A stretch of DNA of 45,410 nucleotides, from the NCBI GenBank assembly GCA_937920585.1, contig CAKZSB010000306.1:1-45410 (forward strand), written 5' to 3'. Below are positions 22,398 to 32,261 of the stretch, piece by piece; position 1 is the stretch's first letter; every line of letters begins with the position of its first letter. The stretch is from an uncultured Granulosicoccaceae bacterium. Its GTDB lineage: Bacteria; Pseudomonadota; Gammaproteobacteria; Granulosicoccales; Granulosicoccaceae. The notes beneath the pieces were generated by a model that had not been told where the DNA came from, did not search any database, and was given only the letters and a program-made list of their open reading frames with translations. A program made the translations under genes and the position numbers.

Positions 22398-22952
22398 ATG
22401 GATCCGCAGCGACAGCAGGAGCTTCTGGCCCAGCTACGCGGGCTGCAATTGCCACCGGAGCCGGGCTTGTGGCCGCCTGCGCCGGGCTGGTGGCTGGTGG
22501 CGGGGTTTCTCGTCGCGCTGGCTGCCGGCTGGTTTATCGTAAAACGATTGCGCCGCCTGACCTGGAAAAAAGTCGCACTGCGAGAACATCGTTTGATCGC
22601 GTCGGCCGCCAGAGATTCTGCCGCGCTGCGCGCGCAGACGCTCGCCGACCTATCCGTACTGATGCGCCGCGTTGCATTGGTTGTGCAAGGCCGATCCGCC
22701 ACTGCCAGCCAGACTGATGAGCGCTGGCTGGCCACGCTCGATGCGCTGTCGGACTCCAGCGCTTACTCAGCCGGTGCCGGTAAACTGCTGCAGCGTCATC
22801 CCTATATGCGCCCGGAAGATATTCCCGAAGAATCAGTGGATGCCCTGTTGCAACTGACACTCGAGACAATTAAAAAAGCTGATCGAAAACAGGCGCCGTC
22901 GAATACCACCACTGCGAACGCGCCAACGGAGGCTGAAAGTGTTCGGCTTTGA
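22398..22952 (+). CDS. DUF4381 domain membrane protein
   Basis: The 184-residue protein has a short N-terminal segment with LRGLQLPPEPGLWPPAPGWW, the DUF4381 hallmark, directly before one membrane helix (about 33-49). A cytoplasmic helical domain follows (about 60-160, with LSVLMRRVALVVQGR and WLATLDAL). Families with this layout occur almost only within MoxR/Bat clusters of gammaproteobacteria. It probably anchors or links DUF58 and BatA; no biochemical role is known to me. It overlaps batA by 14 bases. Confidence 0.85.
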   Translation: MDPQRQQELLAQLRGLQLPPEPGLWPPAPGWWLVAGFLVALAAGWFIVKRLRRLTWKKVALREHRLIASAARDSAALRAQTLADLSVLMRRVALVVQGRSATASQTDERWLATLDALSDSSAYSAGAGKLLQRHPYMRPEDIPEESVDALLQLTLETIKKADRKQAPSNTTTANAPTEAESVRL

Positions 22953-23916
22953 ATGGTGGTGGCTGGGCTTTGCGATTGTGCTGCCCTGGTTGGTGCGAAG
23001 GTTTCTGCCGGCGACCAGTGGCCCGCAGCAGGCCTCGCTGCAAGTGCCGTTTTTTGATCACATCAGTCGGCTTGAAATAGCCGCCGGTCGCACGGCCAGC
23101 GATTCGCGAGGTCGCTGGCTGGCATGGCTGATGTGGCTTGCGCTGGTGCTGGCCTGTATGCGACCACAGTGGCTCGGTGAGCCGATAGATCTGCCGGTTT
23201 CCGGCCGCGACCTCATGCTCGGTGTCGATGTCTCGGCCAGTATGCGCGAACAGGATTTCAGCGTCGGAGGCAGAAGCGTCAACCGCCTCGATGCAGTGAA
23301 AGCGGTTGCCAGCAACTTTATCGAACGCCGCGAGGGCGATCGCGTCGGGCTGATACTGTTCGGCGACAATGCCTACATACAGACCCCGCTGACCTACGAT
23401 CTCACCACGGTGCAACATTTTCTCGATGAGGCCATGATCGGCCTGATCGGCAAATCCACCGCGATAGGCGAGGCGATTGGTCTGGCTGTCAAACGGTTGC
23501 GCCAGCGCCCTCAGGAGGCGCGTGTGCTGGTACTGCTGACAGACGGCGCCAATACCGCCGGTGCTGTGCTGCCGGATGAGGCGGCCCGACTGGCGGCCAA
23601 GGAGGGGGTGCGTGTGCACACCATTGGCGTCGGTGCAGAAGAGGTAGTTTCGCGCGGTCTTTTTGGTACCCGGCTCGTAAACCCGTCGCTGGCGCTCGAT
23701 GAAAAAACCTTGCGTGAAATTGCTGACATAACCGGCGGGCAGTATTTTCGCGCTCGCAACACCAGCGAGATGGAAGAAATCTATCAGCTGATCGATCAAC
23801 TGGAACCGACCGAATCCGAGGCCAGCCCGCAGCGTCCGTTGCGCGAGTTGTACGCCTGGCCGCTGACGCTGGCATTGCTGGCCAGCGCTGTGCTGGCATG
23901 GTTGCGCAGCCGATGA
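22939..23916 (+). CDS. batA: VWA-domain membrane protein BatA
   Basis: The 325-residue protein starts at a GTG with GGAGG upstream. It has an N-terminal BatA segment with a membrane helix (FEWWWLGFAIVLPWLV), a second helix at about 60-76, a VWA domain facing the periplasm or cytoplasm with an intact MIDAS Asp97-x-Ser99-x-Ser101 (GVDVSASM), and a C-terminal helix (about 305-322). The VWA part includes RVGLILFGDNAYIQTPLT and VLLTDGANTAG, the usual MIDAS loops. In Bacteroides and Francisella, Bat proteins aid stress or oxygen tolerance. It is coupled to batB by an ATGA overlap. Confidence 0.92.
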   Translation: MFGFEWWWLGFAIVLPWLVRRFLPATSGPQQASLQVPFFDHISRLEIAAGRTASDSRGRWLAWLMWLALVLACMRPQWLGEPIDLPVSGRDLMLGVDVSASMREQDFSVGGRSVNRLDAVKAVASNFIERREGDRVGLILFGDNAYIQTPLTYDLTTVQHFLDEAMIGLIGKSTAIGEAIGLAVKRLRQRPQEARVLVLLTDGANTAGAVLPDEAARLAAKEGVRVHTIGVGAEEVVSRGLFGTRLVNPSLALDEKTLREIADITGGQYFRARNTSEMEEIYQLIDQLEPTESEASPQRPLRELYAWPLTLALLASAVLAWLRSR

Positions 23917-24917
23917 TCTGGTCGGATTTCCATTTTCTGCGCCCGTGGTGGTTTCTCGCACTGATTCCGCTCATCTGGCTGGGTGTGCGGCTGGTGCAGC
24001 GCGCGCGCAGCGCGGACAGTGCCTGGCGTCAGGTTGTCGACCCGGCATTGCAGGGGCAGTTGCTGCAGACAGAAGAGCAGCAGCATCGATCCGGCTTGCC
24101 ATTGGTCGGGATTGCGCTGGCGTGGTTGTTGGGCGTAGTGGCACTGGCCGGGCCTGTCTGGGAGCGCCAGAAAACGCCGGTGTATCGCACGGTGACGCAG
24201 CGGGTTCTGGTGCTGGATTTATCGTTGTCGATGAACGCCCGCGATATCAGGCCGAGCCGGATCGAGCGCGCGCGACAAAAATTGAATGATATTCTCGATG
24301 AATCGGCCGAAGCGCAGATTGCGCTCGTGGTGTTTTCCGCAGTGCCCTATGTGGTTACGCCGCTGACGGATGATGTCGAGACAGTCCGTTCCATGTTGTC
24401 GGCTCTGTCAACGTCGCTTGTACCAGCGCAGGGCAGTCGACCGTCGCTGGCACTGCTCGAGGCGCACAAACTGCTGGAGAGCGCCAATAGTCGGGATGGC
24501 AGTATCTGGTTGCTGACGGATTCCACACCGGAGCCTGAGGCCAGCGAAGTCGCGGTGGCCCGTATCGTAGAGTCCGGTTACCGGCTGTCGGTGCTCGGTT
24601 TCGGTACTGCGCAGGGTGCACCGATTCCCGATGGTGCGGGCGGGTTTGTTAAAGATCGCAGCGGCAACATCGTGGTGCCGAATCTGGCCGAGTTCGGGCT
24701 TCAACAACTGGCCAGGGCGGGCGGTGGTGTCTATAGCAGGGTGACGACTGATTCTGACGATATCGAACGATTGCTCGGCGGCTTTGCACTGCCAGGCGAG
24801 CTGGCCGACTCAGAGTCACAGCAACTGGGCGAAATCTGGCACGAGCGCGGGCCCTGGCTGTTGCTCGCATTGTTGCCGTTGACGGCGCTGGGCTTCAGGC
24901 GCGGGTGGTTGTCGTGA
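23913..24917 (+). CDS. batB: VWA-domain membrane protein BatB
   Basis: The 334-residue product has the same plan as BatA: an N-terminal helix (FLRPWWFLALIPLIWLGVRL), a second helix near 60-80, a VWA domain with MIDAS DLSLS (LVLDLSLSMNARD), the IALVVFSAVPYVVTPLT loop and WLLTDSTP, and a C-terminal helix. I chose the ATG at 23913, which overlaps the batA stop; an ATG at 23898 would add five residues. The C-terminal cytoplasmic tail is very short (FRRGWLS). It overlaps batC by four bases. Confidence 0.91.
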   Translation: MIWSDFHFLRPWWFLALIPLIWLGVRLVQRARSADSAWRQVVDPALQGQLLQTEEQQHRSGLPLVGIALAWLLGVVALAGPVWERQKTPVYRTVTQRVLVLDLSLSMNARDIRPSRIERARQKLNDILDESAEAQIALVVFSAVPYVVTPLTDDVETVRSMLSALSTSLVPAQGSRPSLALLEAHKLLESANSRDGSIWLLTDSTPEPEASEVAVARIVESGYRLSVLGFGTAQGAPIPDGAGGFVKDRSGNIVVPNLAEFGLQQLARAGGGVYSRVTTDSDDIERLLGGFALPGELADSESQQLGEIWHERGPWLLLALLPLTALGFRRGWLS

Positions 24918-25744
24918 GAGTGTTTGCGCCGCTTGTTTTGTTGCTTGTCGCGAATACGGCCAGTGCGCTGGAGTTGCGCGATCTGTGGCGTCGGCCGGAC
25001 CAGCAGGGCATGGATCTGCTCGAACACGATAATCCCTCCGAGGCGGCAAAGGCCTTTGATGATGCCCGCTGGAAAGGTGTCAGCCACTTCAGGGCCGGCA
25101 ATTTCGAGGAGGCCGCCAGGGCCTTCGGCGAATCCGATGAACAGCTCTATAACCAGGCGACGAGTGCGGTCCGCGCCGGTGACTATCAAACTGCGATCGA
25201 GCAGTTTGAGCAGGTGATCGCGCAGAACCCCGATCATGCAGACGCCAGGCACAATCTCGACATTGCCCGGCAGTTGGCCGGACAAGACCCGCAGGAACAG
25301 CCCGGACAGTCCGGCGAGCAGAGCGAATCGGCCGATCAGCAGGAATCTGAAGAACAGGGTGAAAGTCAGAGTCAACCAGCCGTACAGGATGGTGAGGGTG
25401 AGCAGCAGGAGTCGTCCGGTTCGCAGGATCAGCAGCAATCGGGTGAGCAAAATGGCGAGCAAAACCAGGACGATCCTGCGCCGGGCGAAGAGGCCACTGA
25501 TGGCGACGATCAGCAAGCGCAAGAGCAAGAGCATTCCGCGGATGAGCCTGACGACGGTAAGGAAGAGGCGGATGCGCAGCAACAGCTGGCGGCTGCAGAG
25601 GATCCGCTTAGTGAGGTGGATCAGGCCACCGAGCAGTGGTTGCGCCGGATTCCGGATGACCCTTCACAGCTTCTGCGTGGCAAAATTCAGTTGAAACATC
25701 GAACAGATTACAGAGATGTCGGCGATATGGTGGAGCCATGGTAA
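24914..25744 (+). CDS. batC: TPR protein BatC with acidic, Gln-rich tail
   Basis: From the GTG at 24914 the product is 276 residues with a signal peptide (cleavage near ASA, about residue 18). TPR units cover about 30-110 (FDDARWKGVSHFRAGNFEEAARAF, then DYQTAIEQFEQVIAQNPDHADARHNL). A long Glu/Gln/Asp-rich low-complexity stretch (about 115-240) follows, and a conserved end (WLRRIPDDPSQLLRGKIQLK) typical of BatC. The tail probably binds other Bat proteins. A GTG at 24905 would add three residues. It overlaps batD by seven bases. Confidence 0.9.
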   Translation: MRVFAPLVLLLVANTASALELRDLWRRPDQQGMDLLEHDNPSEAAKAFDDARWKGVSHFRAGNFEEAARAFGESDEQLYNQATSAVRAGDYQTAIEQFEQVIAQNPDHADARHNLDIARQLAGQDPQEQPGQSGEQSESADQQESEEQGESQSQPAVQDGEGEQQESSGSQDQQQSGEQNGEQNQDDPAPGEEATDGDDQQAQEQEHSADEPDDGKEEADAQQQLAAAEDPLSEVDQATEQWLRRIPDDPSQLLRGKIQLKHRTDYRDVGDMVEPW

Positions 25745-27462
25745 AGCGAATTTGCAGGCTTGCCTTTCTGGTGCTGTGCCTGGGCAAGATTAACCTGGTG
25801 TGGGCCGCTTCGCTGACTGCGACGGTGACCAATACCAGTGTGGTGGAGGGCGAGTCTATAGCGCTGTACCTCGAGGGTATCGATTTAACTGAAATGCCGG
25901 ATGTTTCGGCACTCTATCCACTGTTTGACGTGCTCGATTCGCGAACCAGCGATCAGGTCAGCATCATCAATGGCGCCCGCACCAACAAGAATGTGTGGCG
26001 TTTCGAGTTGATGGCCAAGAACCCGGGGACAAGCGTCATCCCCTCGTTTACCGCCAATGGTGTAGCAACCGCCCCGATCGCAATAAACGTTACTGCGCGA
26101 GGCACGCCCGGTGCTGTGCCTCGCGATAACATTTTCTTTGAACTCGCAGTCGATACTGCCGAACCCTGGGTGCAGGGGCAGGTGGTGCTCACGGTGAGCG
26201 TATTTGATGGCAGCAACATTACCAGCGGATCGCTGAGCGAACCGGAAGCGCCCGATTTGCAGATCGAGCGACTGCCGGATATACCGCAGCAGATTGTTGA
26301 GCGCGACGGCGTGGAATATCGGCTGATCACCAGGCGTTATGCGATGTTTCCTCAACGCAGCGGTGAGATCACTATTCCGCCGGTGCAATTGAGCGCCAAC
26401 ATTCGCGATATCGACACCCACAGCCAACGCCGCTACTCGCAAAACCGACGCGTGACCATTCGCAGCGAAAGCCTTACGCTGAACGTGAAGCCGCGCCCGG
26501 CAGAATCGACTGCCGCCTGGTGGTTGCCCGTCTCGGAGATCAACCTGACCAGCGAGTGGGGTGGGGATATCAGCGCAAGTGTCGTGGGAGAGCCGCTGAC
26601 TCGTACCCTGGTTCTGACCGCGCTGGGCGCCGCCAACACGCAGTTACCCGAGATCAGCGTGACACAGGTACCGGGTCTGAAAATCTATCCCGATGCCGCG
26701 GTGCTGGACACCGAGGCGCTCGATGGCGGACTGGTTAGTGCGCGGCAGGAGAAGTGGTCGATCATCCCGCAACAGGCTGGCAGGATCACTCTGCCCGAAA
26801 TTACCGTTAAATGGTGGGACACCACCCATGACGCCGAACGCGAGACGGTGTTGCCAGCCGAAGTGATTGAGGTGGCCGCCGCCAATGGCGCATTGCCGGC
26901 AACACCTCAGGCCCTGCCAGAAGCGTCCGTTGCGACAGATCAGGCGGGTCAGGCGGTGCCACTGGCTATAAGCGCAGCCGACGATGCGAGCGAAGAGGCG
27001 GGCCGCACCATGCGTCCTGATTCCGGCGGTTACTGGATGTGGCTTGCTATTATTGCCCTGCTGGGCTGGCTGTCGACTATCTTCGGCTGGTGGATGCAGC
27101 GCCGCCGACCCCGCAGCACCGAGCCTGACGAGACCCACGTTATACCGGTTTCTGCGGATGCGCTTTTACAGCAGGTGGCCAAGGCCAGTGCAACGGGCGA
27201 TGTGCGAAAATTTAGAGCCGCATTGCTGTACTGGGCGGCGCGTGAGTGGCCGGCAAAGCCGCCTGTTAGCCCGGCTGAAATTGGCCGACGCCTCGACGAC
27301 CATGCACTGCAATCGGCGCTGGCACAAATCGATGCAGCTATTTACTCGGATAAATCGTTATCTATCGACATGCCCAGGATCAATACACAATTACGCGACG
27401 CAGTAGCGCGGCGTGCAAAGCCGCCACGCGGTGGTGCTGCCGACCCGTTGCCGCAACTTTGA
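25738..27462 (+). CDS. batD: BatD-like membrane-anchored beta-domain protein
   Basis: The 574-residue protein has a Sec signal peptide (cleavage near VWA-AS, about residue 23) and several Ig-like beta domains (about 25-400). These include the BatD pattern NPGTSVIPSF and RRYAMFPQRSGEITIPPVQL. One membrane helix follows (about 432-452), then a cytoplasmic helical domain (about 470-574, with RAALLYWAAREWP). The topology places the large part in the periplasm. It closes the bat cluster, and ccmA starts 43 bases after its stop, so read-through into the ccm operon is likely. Confidence 0.9.
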   Translation: MVKRICRLAFLVLCLGKINLVWAASLTATVTNTSVVEGESIALYLEGIDLTEMPDVSALYPLFDVLDSRTSDQVSIINGARTNKNVWRFELMAKNPGTSVIPSFTANGVATAPIAINVTARGTPGAVPRDNIFFELAVDTAEPWVQGQVVLTVSVFDGSNITSGSLSEPEAPDLQIERLPDIPQQIVERDGVEYRLITRRYAMFPQRSGEITIPPVQLSANIRDIDTHSQRRYSQNRRVTIRSESLTLNVKPRPAESTAAWWLPVSEINLTSEWGGDISASVVGEPLTRTLVLTALGAANTQLPEISVTQVPGLKIYPDAAVLDTEALDGGLVSARQEKWSIIPQQAGRITLPEITVKWWDTTHDAERETVLPAEVIEVAAANGALPATPQALPEASVATDQAGQAVPLAISAADDASEEAGRTMRPDSGGYWMWLAIIALLGWLSTIFGWWMQRRRPRSTEPDETHVIPVSADALLQQVAKASATGDVRKFRAALLYWAAREWPAKPPVSPAEIGRRLDDHALQSALAQIDAAIYSDKSLSIDMPRINTQLRDAVARRAKPPRGGAADPLPQL

Positions 27463-27505
27463 CAGCAGCGATACACAGCTTGCTTGTTACGGCCACGGCA
27501 TCGCT

Positions 27506-28123
27506 ATGTCCGCGCTGATCAGTGGAGAGAATCTGGCGGTGTTTCGGGGCGAAAAGCTGTTGTTTCGCAATCTCGATCTCGCCCTTGATGAAGGACAAAT
27601 ACTGCAGTTACTCGGGGCCAATGGCTCGGGTAAGACAACCCTGTTGCGGGCGCTGTGTTCACTGGTGGAACTGGAGGCCGGCGAGATCCGCTGGCGCGGA
27701 GAATCAATATCCAGAGTGCGCGAGCAGTATTACAACGAAATGCTTTACGCCGGACACAGTGATGGTCTGAATGGCGATATGTCGGCGCAGGAGAACCTCA
27801 CTTTTACCGCCAGACTGCGCGGCAGTGATCCGGCTCGTGTTGAGCCTGCGATTGCGCGCGTCGGACTGCAGCGACAGGCCACACTGCCGTGTCGGTCGTT
27901 GTCCGCAGGGCAACGTCGACGCGTCGGCCTGGCCCGACTGCTGGTTTCGGACGCGGTGTTGTGGTTGCTCGATGAACCGCTGACCGCGCTTGATGTGGCG
28001 GGGCGCGAGTTGGTCGAGTCGCTATTGGCAGAGCAGGTCGACGCCGGGCGCTCGGTAATCTTTACCACCCATCAACCCTTGCAGCTGCACAACTGTGAAC
28101 TGCAGACGTTGACGGTCGCTTAA
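27506..28123 (+). CDS. ccmA: Heme exporter ATP-binding subunit CcmA
   Basis: The 205-residue ABC ATPase of the CcmAB complex powers release of heme-loaded CcmE from CcmC/D. It shows Walker A GANGSGKTT (37-45), the signature RSLSAGQRRRVGLARLL, Walker B VLWLLDEPLTALD and the switch His in VIFTTHQPL. Length is normal. The ATG at 27506 has no strong ribosome site, which suggests translation depends partly on the upstream bat mRNA. A longer frame from 27413 overlaps the batD end and is rejected. CcmB starts two bases after the stop. Confidence 0.95.
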   Translation: MSALISGENLAVFRGEKLLFRNLDLALDEGQILQLLGANGSGKTTLLRALCSLVELEAGEIRWRGESISRVREQYYNEMLYAGHSDGLNGDMSAQENLTFTARLRGSDPARVEPAIARVGLQRQATLPCRSLSAGQRRRVGLARLLVSDAVLWLLDEPLTALDVAGRELVESLLAEQVDAGRSVIFTTHQPLQLHNCELQTLTVA

Positions 28124-28125
28124 CG

Positions 28126-28794
28126 ATGATCAATGCCTGCCTGACTGTGATTCGACGCGATCTGCTGATTGCCGCCCGCCGTCGCGGTGAGTGGCTCAAT
28201 CCGCTGGTCTTTTTTGTCATCGTGGTCAGCCTGTTTCCGCTGGGCATCGGGCCAGAACCCAATCGGCTGCAGGAGATTGCCCCGGGGGTGATCTGGGTCG
28301 CCGCGCTGCTCGCCACTTTGCTGGCACTCGATAGCCTGTTCAGAGCCGACTTCGACGATGGCGTGCTCGAACAGATGTTGATGAGTGCTCAACCACTGTC
28401 ACTGCTGGTACTGGGAAAAGTGGTTGCCCACTGGTTGACCACCGGTCTGCCGCTGCTGATGTTGTCTCCCATGCTGGGGATAGTGATGAACCTGCAAATC
28501 CGCGCATTACCGGCATTGATCGCATCGCTCGCACTGGGTACGCTAACACTCAGCCTGATTGGCGGTATTGGAGCGGCCCTGACGGTCTCCCTGCGGCGCG
28601 GTGGCGTGTTGCTCGCACTGCTGGTGCTGCCGTTGTTTATCCCGGTGTTGATATTTGGCAGCAGCTGTGTGGTAGCCGCTGCGGCGGGACAACCGGTTGA
28701 GGGACATTTATCCCTGCTGGGGGCAATGGCGATTCTGGCGATTGTGCTCGCACCGCTGGCAACAGCGGCTGCACTTCGGGTGAGCGCGGAGTGA
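28126..28794 (+). CDS. ccmB: Heme exporter permease subunit CcmB
   Basis: The 222-residue inner-membrane protein has six predicted helices and the CcmB pattern: RRDLLIAARRRGEWLNPLVFF at the start, GVIWVAALLATLLALDSLF, DFDDGVLEQMLMS and the conserved loop GGVLLALLVLPLFIPVLIFG. It forms the transport partner of CcmA. A 102-base gap separates it from ccmC, the only real gap within the ccm operon. Confidence 0.95.
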   Translation: MINACLTVIRRDLLIAARRRGEWLNPLVFFVIVVSLFPLGIGPEPNRLQEIAPGVIWVAALLATLLALDSLFRADFDDGVLEQMLMSAQPLSLLVLGKVVAHWLTTGLPLLMLSPMLGIVMNLQIRALPALIASLALGTLTLSLIGGIGAALTVSLRRGGVLLALLVLPLFIPVLIFGSSCVVAAAAGQPVEGHLSLLGAMAILAIVLAPLATAAALRVSAE

Positions 28795-28896
28795 TTGTGC
28801 GGCGATTTGGCGCTAAACTGAGAGGTCACAGTCTCAAGGCGCACTGGCTGTTAAAGATGTTGTACTGATTCAATCGACAAACGATAGGCGGACCCC

Positions 28897-29640
28897 TTGT
28901 TCCTCTGGTTTCACAAAATGGCTTCGCCGAGATTCTTTTATCGGCTGGCGGAAATCCTGATTCCCTGGTTCGCCGCCTGCACGGCGATTATTGTAGTCTG
29001 GGCGCTGTATCTCGGGCTTATCGTCGCACCTCCAGACTACCAGCAGGGCGAGAGCTACCGCATTATCTATGTCCATGTGCCAGCGGCGTGGATGTCGATG
29101 TTCGTGTACATGATCATGGCGGTGTCTAGCGCGATTTTTCTGATCTGGAAAATGAAAATTGCCGACATCGTCGCCGAGGTGTCGGCGCCCATCGGCGCGT
29201 CGTTCACCTTCATCGCGCTGGCGACCGGATCACTATGGGGCAAACCCATGTGGGGGACCTACTGGGTCTGGGATGCGCGGCTGACGTCGGAGCTGATTCT
29301 GCTTTTTCTCTACTTCGGTTACATGGCATTACGCACCGCGATAGAAAATCGAAGTTCGGCAGCCAGAGCCGCCGCAATTCTCGCCCTTGTAGGCGTTGTA
29401 AACATACCCATTATTCATTTTTCGGTAGAGTGGTGGAACACGTTGCACCAACCCGCCTCGATCAGCAAACTCGATACCCCTTCGATCCACAAAAGCATGT
29501 TGATACCTCTGCTGATGATGATGGGCGGCTTCAAGCTGTTCTACCTGGTTAATATGATGTCGCGGGCTCGTACAGCGATTCTGGAACGTGAGGGCGGTGC
29601 CAGCTGGGTGCGCGAGCGCATGGCGCAGGACCGCCTGTGA
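28897..29640 (+). CDS. ccmC: Heme handling protein CcmC
   Basis: The 247-residue membrane protein delivers heme to CcmE. The tryptophan-rich periplasmic motif is present (WGTYWVWDARLTSELILLFL), flanked by conserved histidines in VHVPAAWMSM and IHFSVEWWNTLHQ. Six helices are predicted. I keep the TTG start at 28897 because the first residues align with the usual CcmC N-terminus and AGGCGG precedes it; an ATG at 28918 would remove seven residues. It overlaps ccmD by four bases (GTGA). Confidence 0.95.
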   Translation: MFLWFHKMASPRFFYRLAEILIPWFAACTAIIVVWALYLGLIVAPPDYQQGESYRIIYVHVPAAWMSMFVYMIMAVSSAIFLIWKMKIADIVAEVSAPIGASFTFIALATGSLWGKPMWGTYWVWDARLTSELILLFLYFGYMALRTAIENRSSAARAAAILALVGVVNIPIIHFSVEWWNTLHQPASISKLDTPSIHKSMLIPLLMMMGGFKLFYLVNMMSRARTAILEREGGASWVRERMAQDRL

Positions 29641-29807
29641 TCGAATTTTTTCACATGGGCGGCTACGCCTTTTTTGTGTGGTCTTCATTTGCTCTGACGT
29701 TTGCCGTACTGGCGATGAATATCTGGATGGCCGCGCGTCGAAGGAAACAGGCGATACGCAACCTTAAACGCCGATTATTATTGGAAGATGATGAACCCCA
29801 AGCGTAA
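29637..29807 (+). CDS. ccmD: Small heme exporter protein CcmD
   Basis: This 56-residue frame starts at a GTG overlapping the ccmC stop. It begins [20 protein letters not shown], the conserved CcmD N-terminus, continues in a single membrane helix and ends in a basic cytoplasmic tail ([14 protein letters not shown]). CcmD is needed to release holo-CcmE from CcmC. It overlaps the start of ccmE by 20 bases. Confidence 0.92.
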   Translation: MIEFFHMGGYAFFVWSSFALTFAVLAMNIWMAARRRKQAIRNLKRRLLLEDDEPQA

Positions 29808-30282
29808 ACAAAAGCTGATTCTGATTATCGCAATGGTTGCCGGCGTCGGCATTGCCGTCGGGCTGTTGCTGAATGCGTTTCAACAGAACCTGATGCTGTT
29901 CTTTTCACCCACTGATGTTGTCGCCGGTAAAGCACCGGAAGACGCAAAATTTCGTATTGGTGGTCTGGTTGAGGCAGGCAGTGTTCAGCGCGAGGCAGAC
30001 GGACTGACCGTGAGCTTCAAGGTTACCGACAATGCCAAGACTGTCGCAATACGCTATACCGGCATTCTTCCGGATCTGTTTCGCGAGGGTCAGGGGATAG
30101 TCTCGCTGGGCAGGCTGGATGATACCGGCGTGTTTGTCGCCTCGGAGGTACTGGCCAAGCACGATGAAAACTACATGCCGCCAGAAGTCGCCGATGCGCT
30201 GGAAAAAACTCGTCAGGCGGAAGAATCCGGCAAGGCTGCGCAAACGGCAGTACACGGTTCCAACACGGTGCAGATGCAATGA
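29788..30282 (+). CDS. ccmE: Heme chaperone CcmE
   Basis: The 164-residue protein has one N-terminal membrane anchor (about 8-28) and a periplasmic OB-fold. The covalent heme ligand His125 lies in [14 protein letters not shown], the conserved motif that also supplies the axial Tyr. The C-terminal tail is flexible and Gln/Ala/Thr-rich. TTGGAAG precedes two adjacent ATG codons. It overlaps ccmF by four bases. It carries heme from CcmC to the CcmF/H ligase. Confidence 0.95.
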   Translation: MMNPKRKQKLILIIAMVAGVGIAVGLLLNAFQQNLMLFFSPTDVVAGKAPEDAKFRIGGLVEAGSVQREADGLTVSFKVTDNAKTVAIRYTGILPDLFREGQGIVSLGRLDDTGVFVASEVLAKHDENYMPPEVADALEKTRQAEESGKAAQTAVHGSNTVQMQ

Positions 30283-32261
30283 TCCCCGAGCTCGGACACT
30301 TTGCGCTGATCCTCGCACTGGTTGTGGCGGTGATCCTGTCGGTCGTACCAATGGTCGGCAGCTTTACCGGTACCACCGCCTGGATGGCGCTGGCGCGGCC
30401 TGCAGCAAAGGTGCAGATGCTGCTGGTGACCATTTCCTATGCGATCCTGACGCATGCTTTTCTGGTGCACGACTTCTCGGTCAGTTACGTCACCAATACA
30501 TCTAATCTGTCGTTGCCACTTATCTACCGGATCTCAGGCGTCTGGGGCTCTCATGAGGGGTCTCTGTTGCTGTGGATGTTGATTCTGGCAGGCTGGACTG
30601 TGTCGGTGAGTATTTTCAGTCGCGGCGTTCCGCTGCAGATGATTGCCCGGGTGTTGTCGGTGCTCGGCATGATCAGCGTCGGCTTTCTGTTGTTCATGCT
30701 GATCACCTCAAATCCGTTCGATCGCATGTTGCCCGCACCGGCCGACGGCCAGTCGCTCAACCCTTTGTTACAGGATTTTGGTCTGGCGATCCACCCGCCC
30801 ATGCTGTACATGGGTTACGTCGGGTTCTCGGTCGCGTTTGCATTTGCCGTGGCCGCCCTGATCGGCGGTCGCCTGGACATGGCGTGGGCTCGCTGGATGC
30901 GGCCGTGGACCAACATTGCCTGGATGTTTCTGACCATCGGTATCGCGCTGGGCAGTTGGTGGGCTTATTACGAGCTTGGCTGGGGCGGCTGGTGGTTCTG
31001 GGATCCGGTTGAAAATGCGTCCTTCATGCCCTGGCTTATGGGCACAGCACTGATCCATTCACTGGCGGCAACGGAAAAACGGGGTGCCTTCAAGGCCTGG
31101 ACTGTTCTGCTTGCGGTTTGCGCCTTCTCGCTCAGTCTGCTCGGCACGTTTCTGGTTCGCTCCGGCGTGCTCACTTCTGTGCACGCGTTTGCAACCGATC
31201 CGGCGCGCGGCGCATTTATCCTCGCTTTTCTGGGCGTGGTGGTGGGATCGTCACTGGCGCTCTATGCCTGGCGCGCACCGCAGTTGCGCAGCAATACCAG
31301 CTTTTCAATGCAGTCGCGCGAATCGGGCCTGCTGTTCAACAATGTGATCATGCTAGCGATGTGCGCCAGCGTGTTACTGGGAACCCTCTACCCGCTGGTG
31401 CTCGATGCACTCGGCATCGCAAAAATATCTGTCGGTGTGCCTTACTTCAACGCCGTTTTTCTGCCACTGGCGATTCCGCTGATGCTGATGGTTGGCGTGG
31501 GTGCGCTGGCGCGCTGGAAGAAAGACAACCTGGTCGAAATTCTCAAGCGATTGCGCTGGGCCGCTGTGCTGAGTGTCGTGGGCGGTATTGCCTTGCCATT
31601 CCTGATGGGACGATTTACCTTTGGCGCAGCGCTGGGAATAGGGCTTGGCCTGTGGGTTACGCTGGCCAGCCTGCAGGGCCTTTTCGAGCGGCTGCGGCAC
31701 CGCAACAACAAGTGGGTTGCGCTGCGCTCGATCGGCGCCGGATTCTGGGGTATGACCATGGCGCATATTGGCATTGCCGTGTTCAGTGTCGGTGTCAGCC
31801 TGACCACCATCTACAGCGTTGAAAAGGACCTGCGCATGGCCCCGGGTGACAGCTACGATATCGCCGGCTACAACTTTGCGTTCGAAGGTGTTCGCAAGGC
31901 ACAGGGCCCCAATTATCGCGCAGATGAGGGCGTGGTTGAGGTGACCAAAGGCGGTGAGGAAGTCACCGTGCTGGCGGCCCAGAAACGTCAGTACGACATC
32001 CAGATGAGCATCATGACCGAAGCGGCGATTGATGCCGGTTTCACCCGTGACCTCTACGTTGCACTGGGCGAGAAGATTGGCACTGATGGCTCGTGGAGTG
32101 TTCGGCTCTACTACAAACCTTTTATCCGCTGGATATGGCTGGGCTCGCTGTTGATGGGGCTGGGCGGTGTGCTGGCGGTTTGCGATCGAAGGTACCGCAG
32201 GGTCAGTGAGCGGCTGGCGCAGCAGACCACCGATCAGCCGCTGGAGGCAAAGCCAACGTGA
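30279..32261 (+). CDS. ccmF: Cytochrome c heme lyase subunit CcmF
   Basis: The 660-residue polytopic protein takes heme from CcmE and attaches it to apocytochrome. Hallmarks are [18 protein letters not shown] (90-106), the His-bearing [15 protein letters not shown] (171-185) and the tryptophan-rich WWD segment [19 protein letters not shown] (234-252). A large periplasmic domain (about 515-610) precedes the last helix. Length matches the family (640-670). The ATG overlaps the ccmE stop and the gene overlaps ccmG by four bases. Confidence 0.96.
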   Translation: MIPELGHFALILALVVAVILSVVPMVGSFTGTTAWMALARPAAKVQMLLVTISYAILTHAFLVHDFSVSYVTNTSNLSLPLIYRISGVWGSHEGSLLLWMLILAGWTVSVSIFSRGVPLQMIARVLSVLGMISVGFLLFMLITSNPFDRMLPAPADGQSLNPLLQDFGLAIHPPMLYMGYVGFSVAFAFAVAALIGGRLDMAWARWMRPWTNIAWMFLTIGIALGSWWAYYELGWGGWWFWDPVENASFMPWLMGTALIHSLAATEKRGAFKAWTVLLAVCAFSLSLLGTFLVRSGVLTSVHAFATDPARGAFILAFLGVVVGSSLALYAWRAPQLRSNTSFSMQSRESGLLFNNVIMLAMCASVLLGTLYPLVLDALGIAKISVGVPYFNAVFLPLAIPLMLMVGVGALARWKKDNLVEILKRLRWAAVLSVVGGIALPFLMGRFTFGAALGIGLGLWVTLASLQGLFERLRHRNNKWVALRSIGAGFWGMTMAHIGIAVFSVGVSLTTIYSVEKDLRMAPGDSYDIAGYNFAFEGVRKAQGPNYRADEGVVEVTKGGEEVTVLAAQKRQYDIQMSIMTEAAIDAGFTRDLYVALGEKIGTDGSWSVRLYYKPFIRWIWLGSLLMGLGGVLAVCDRRYRRVSERLAQQTTDQPLEAKPT

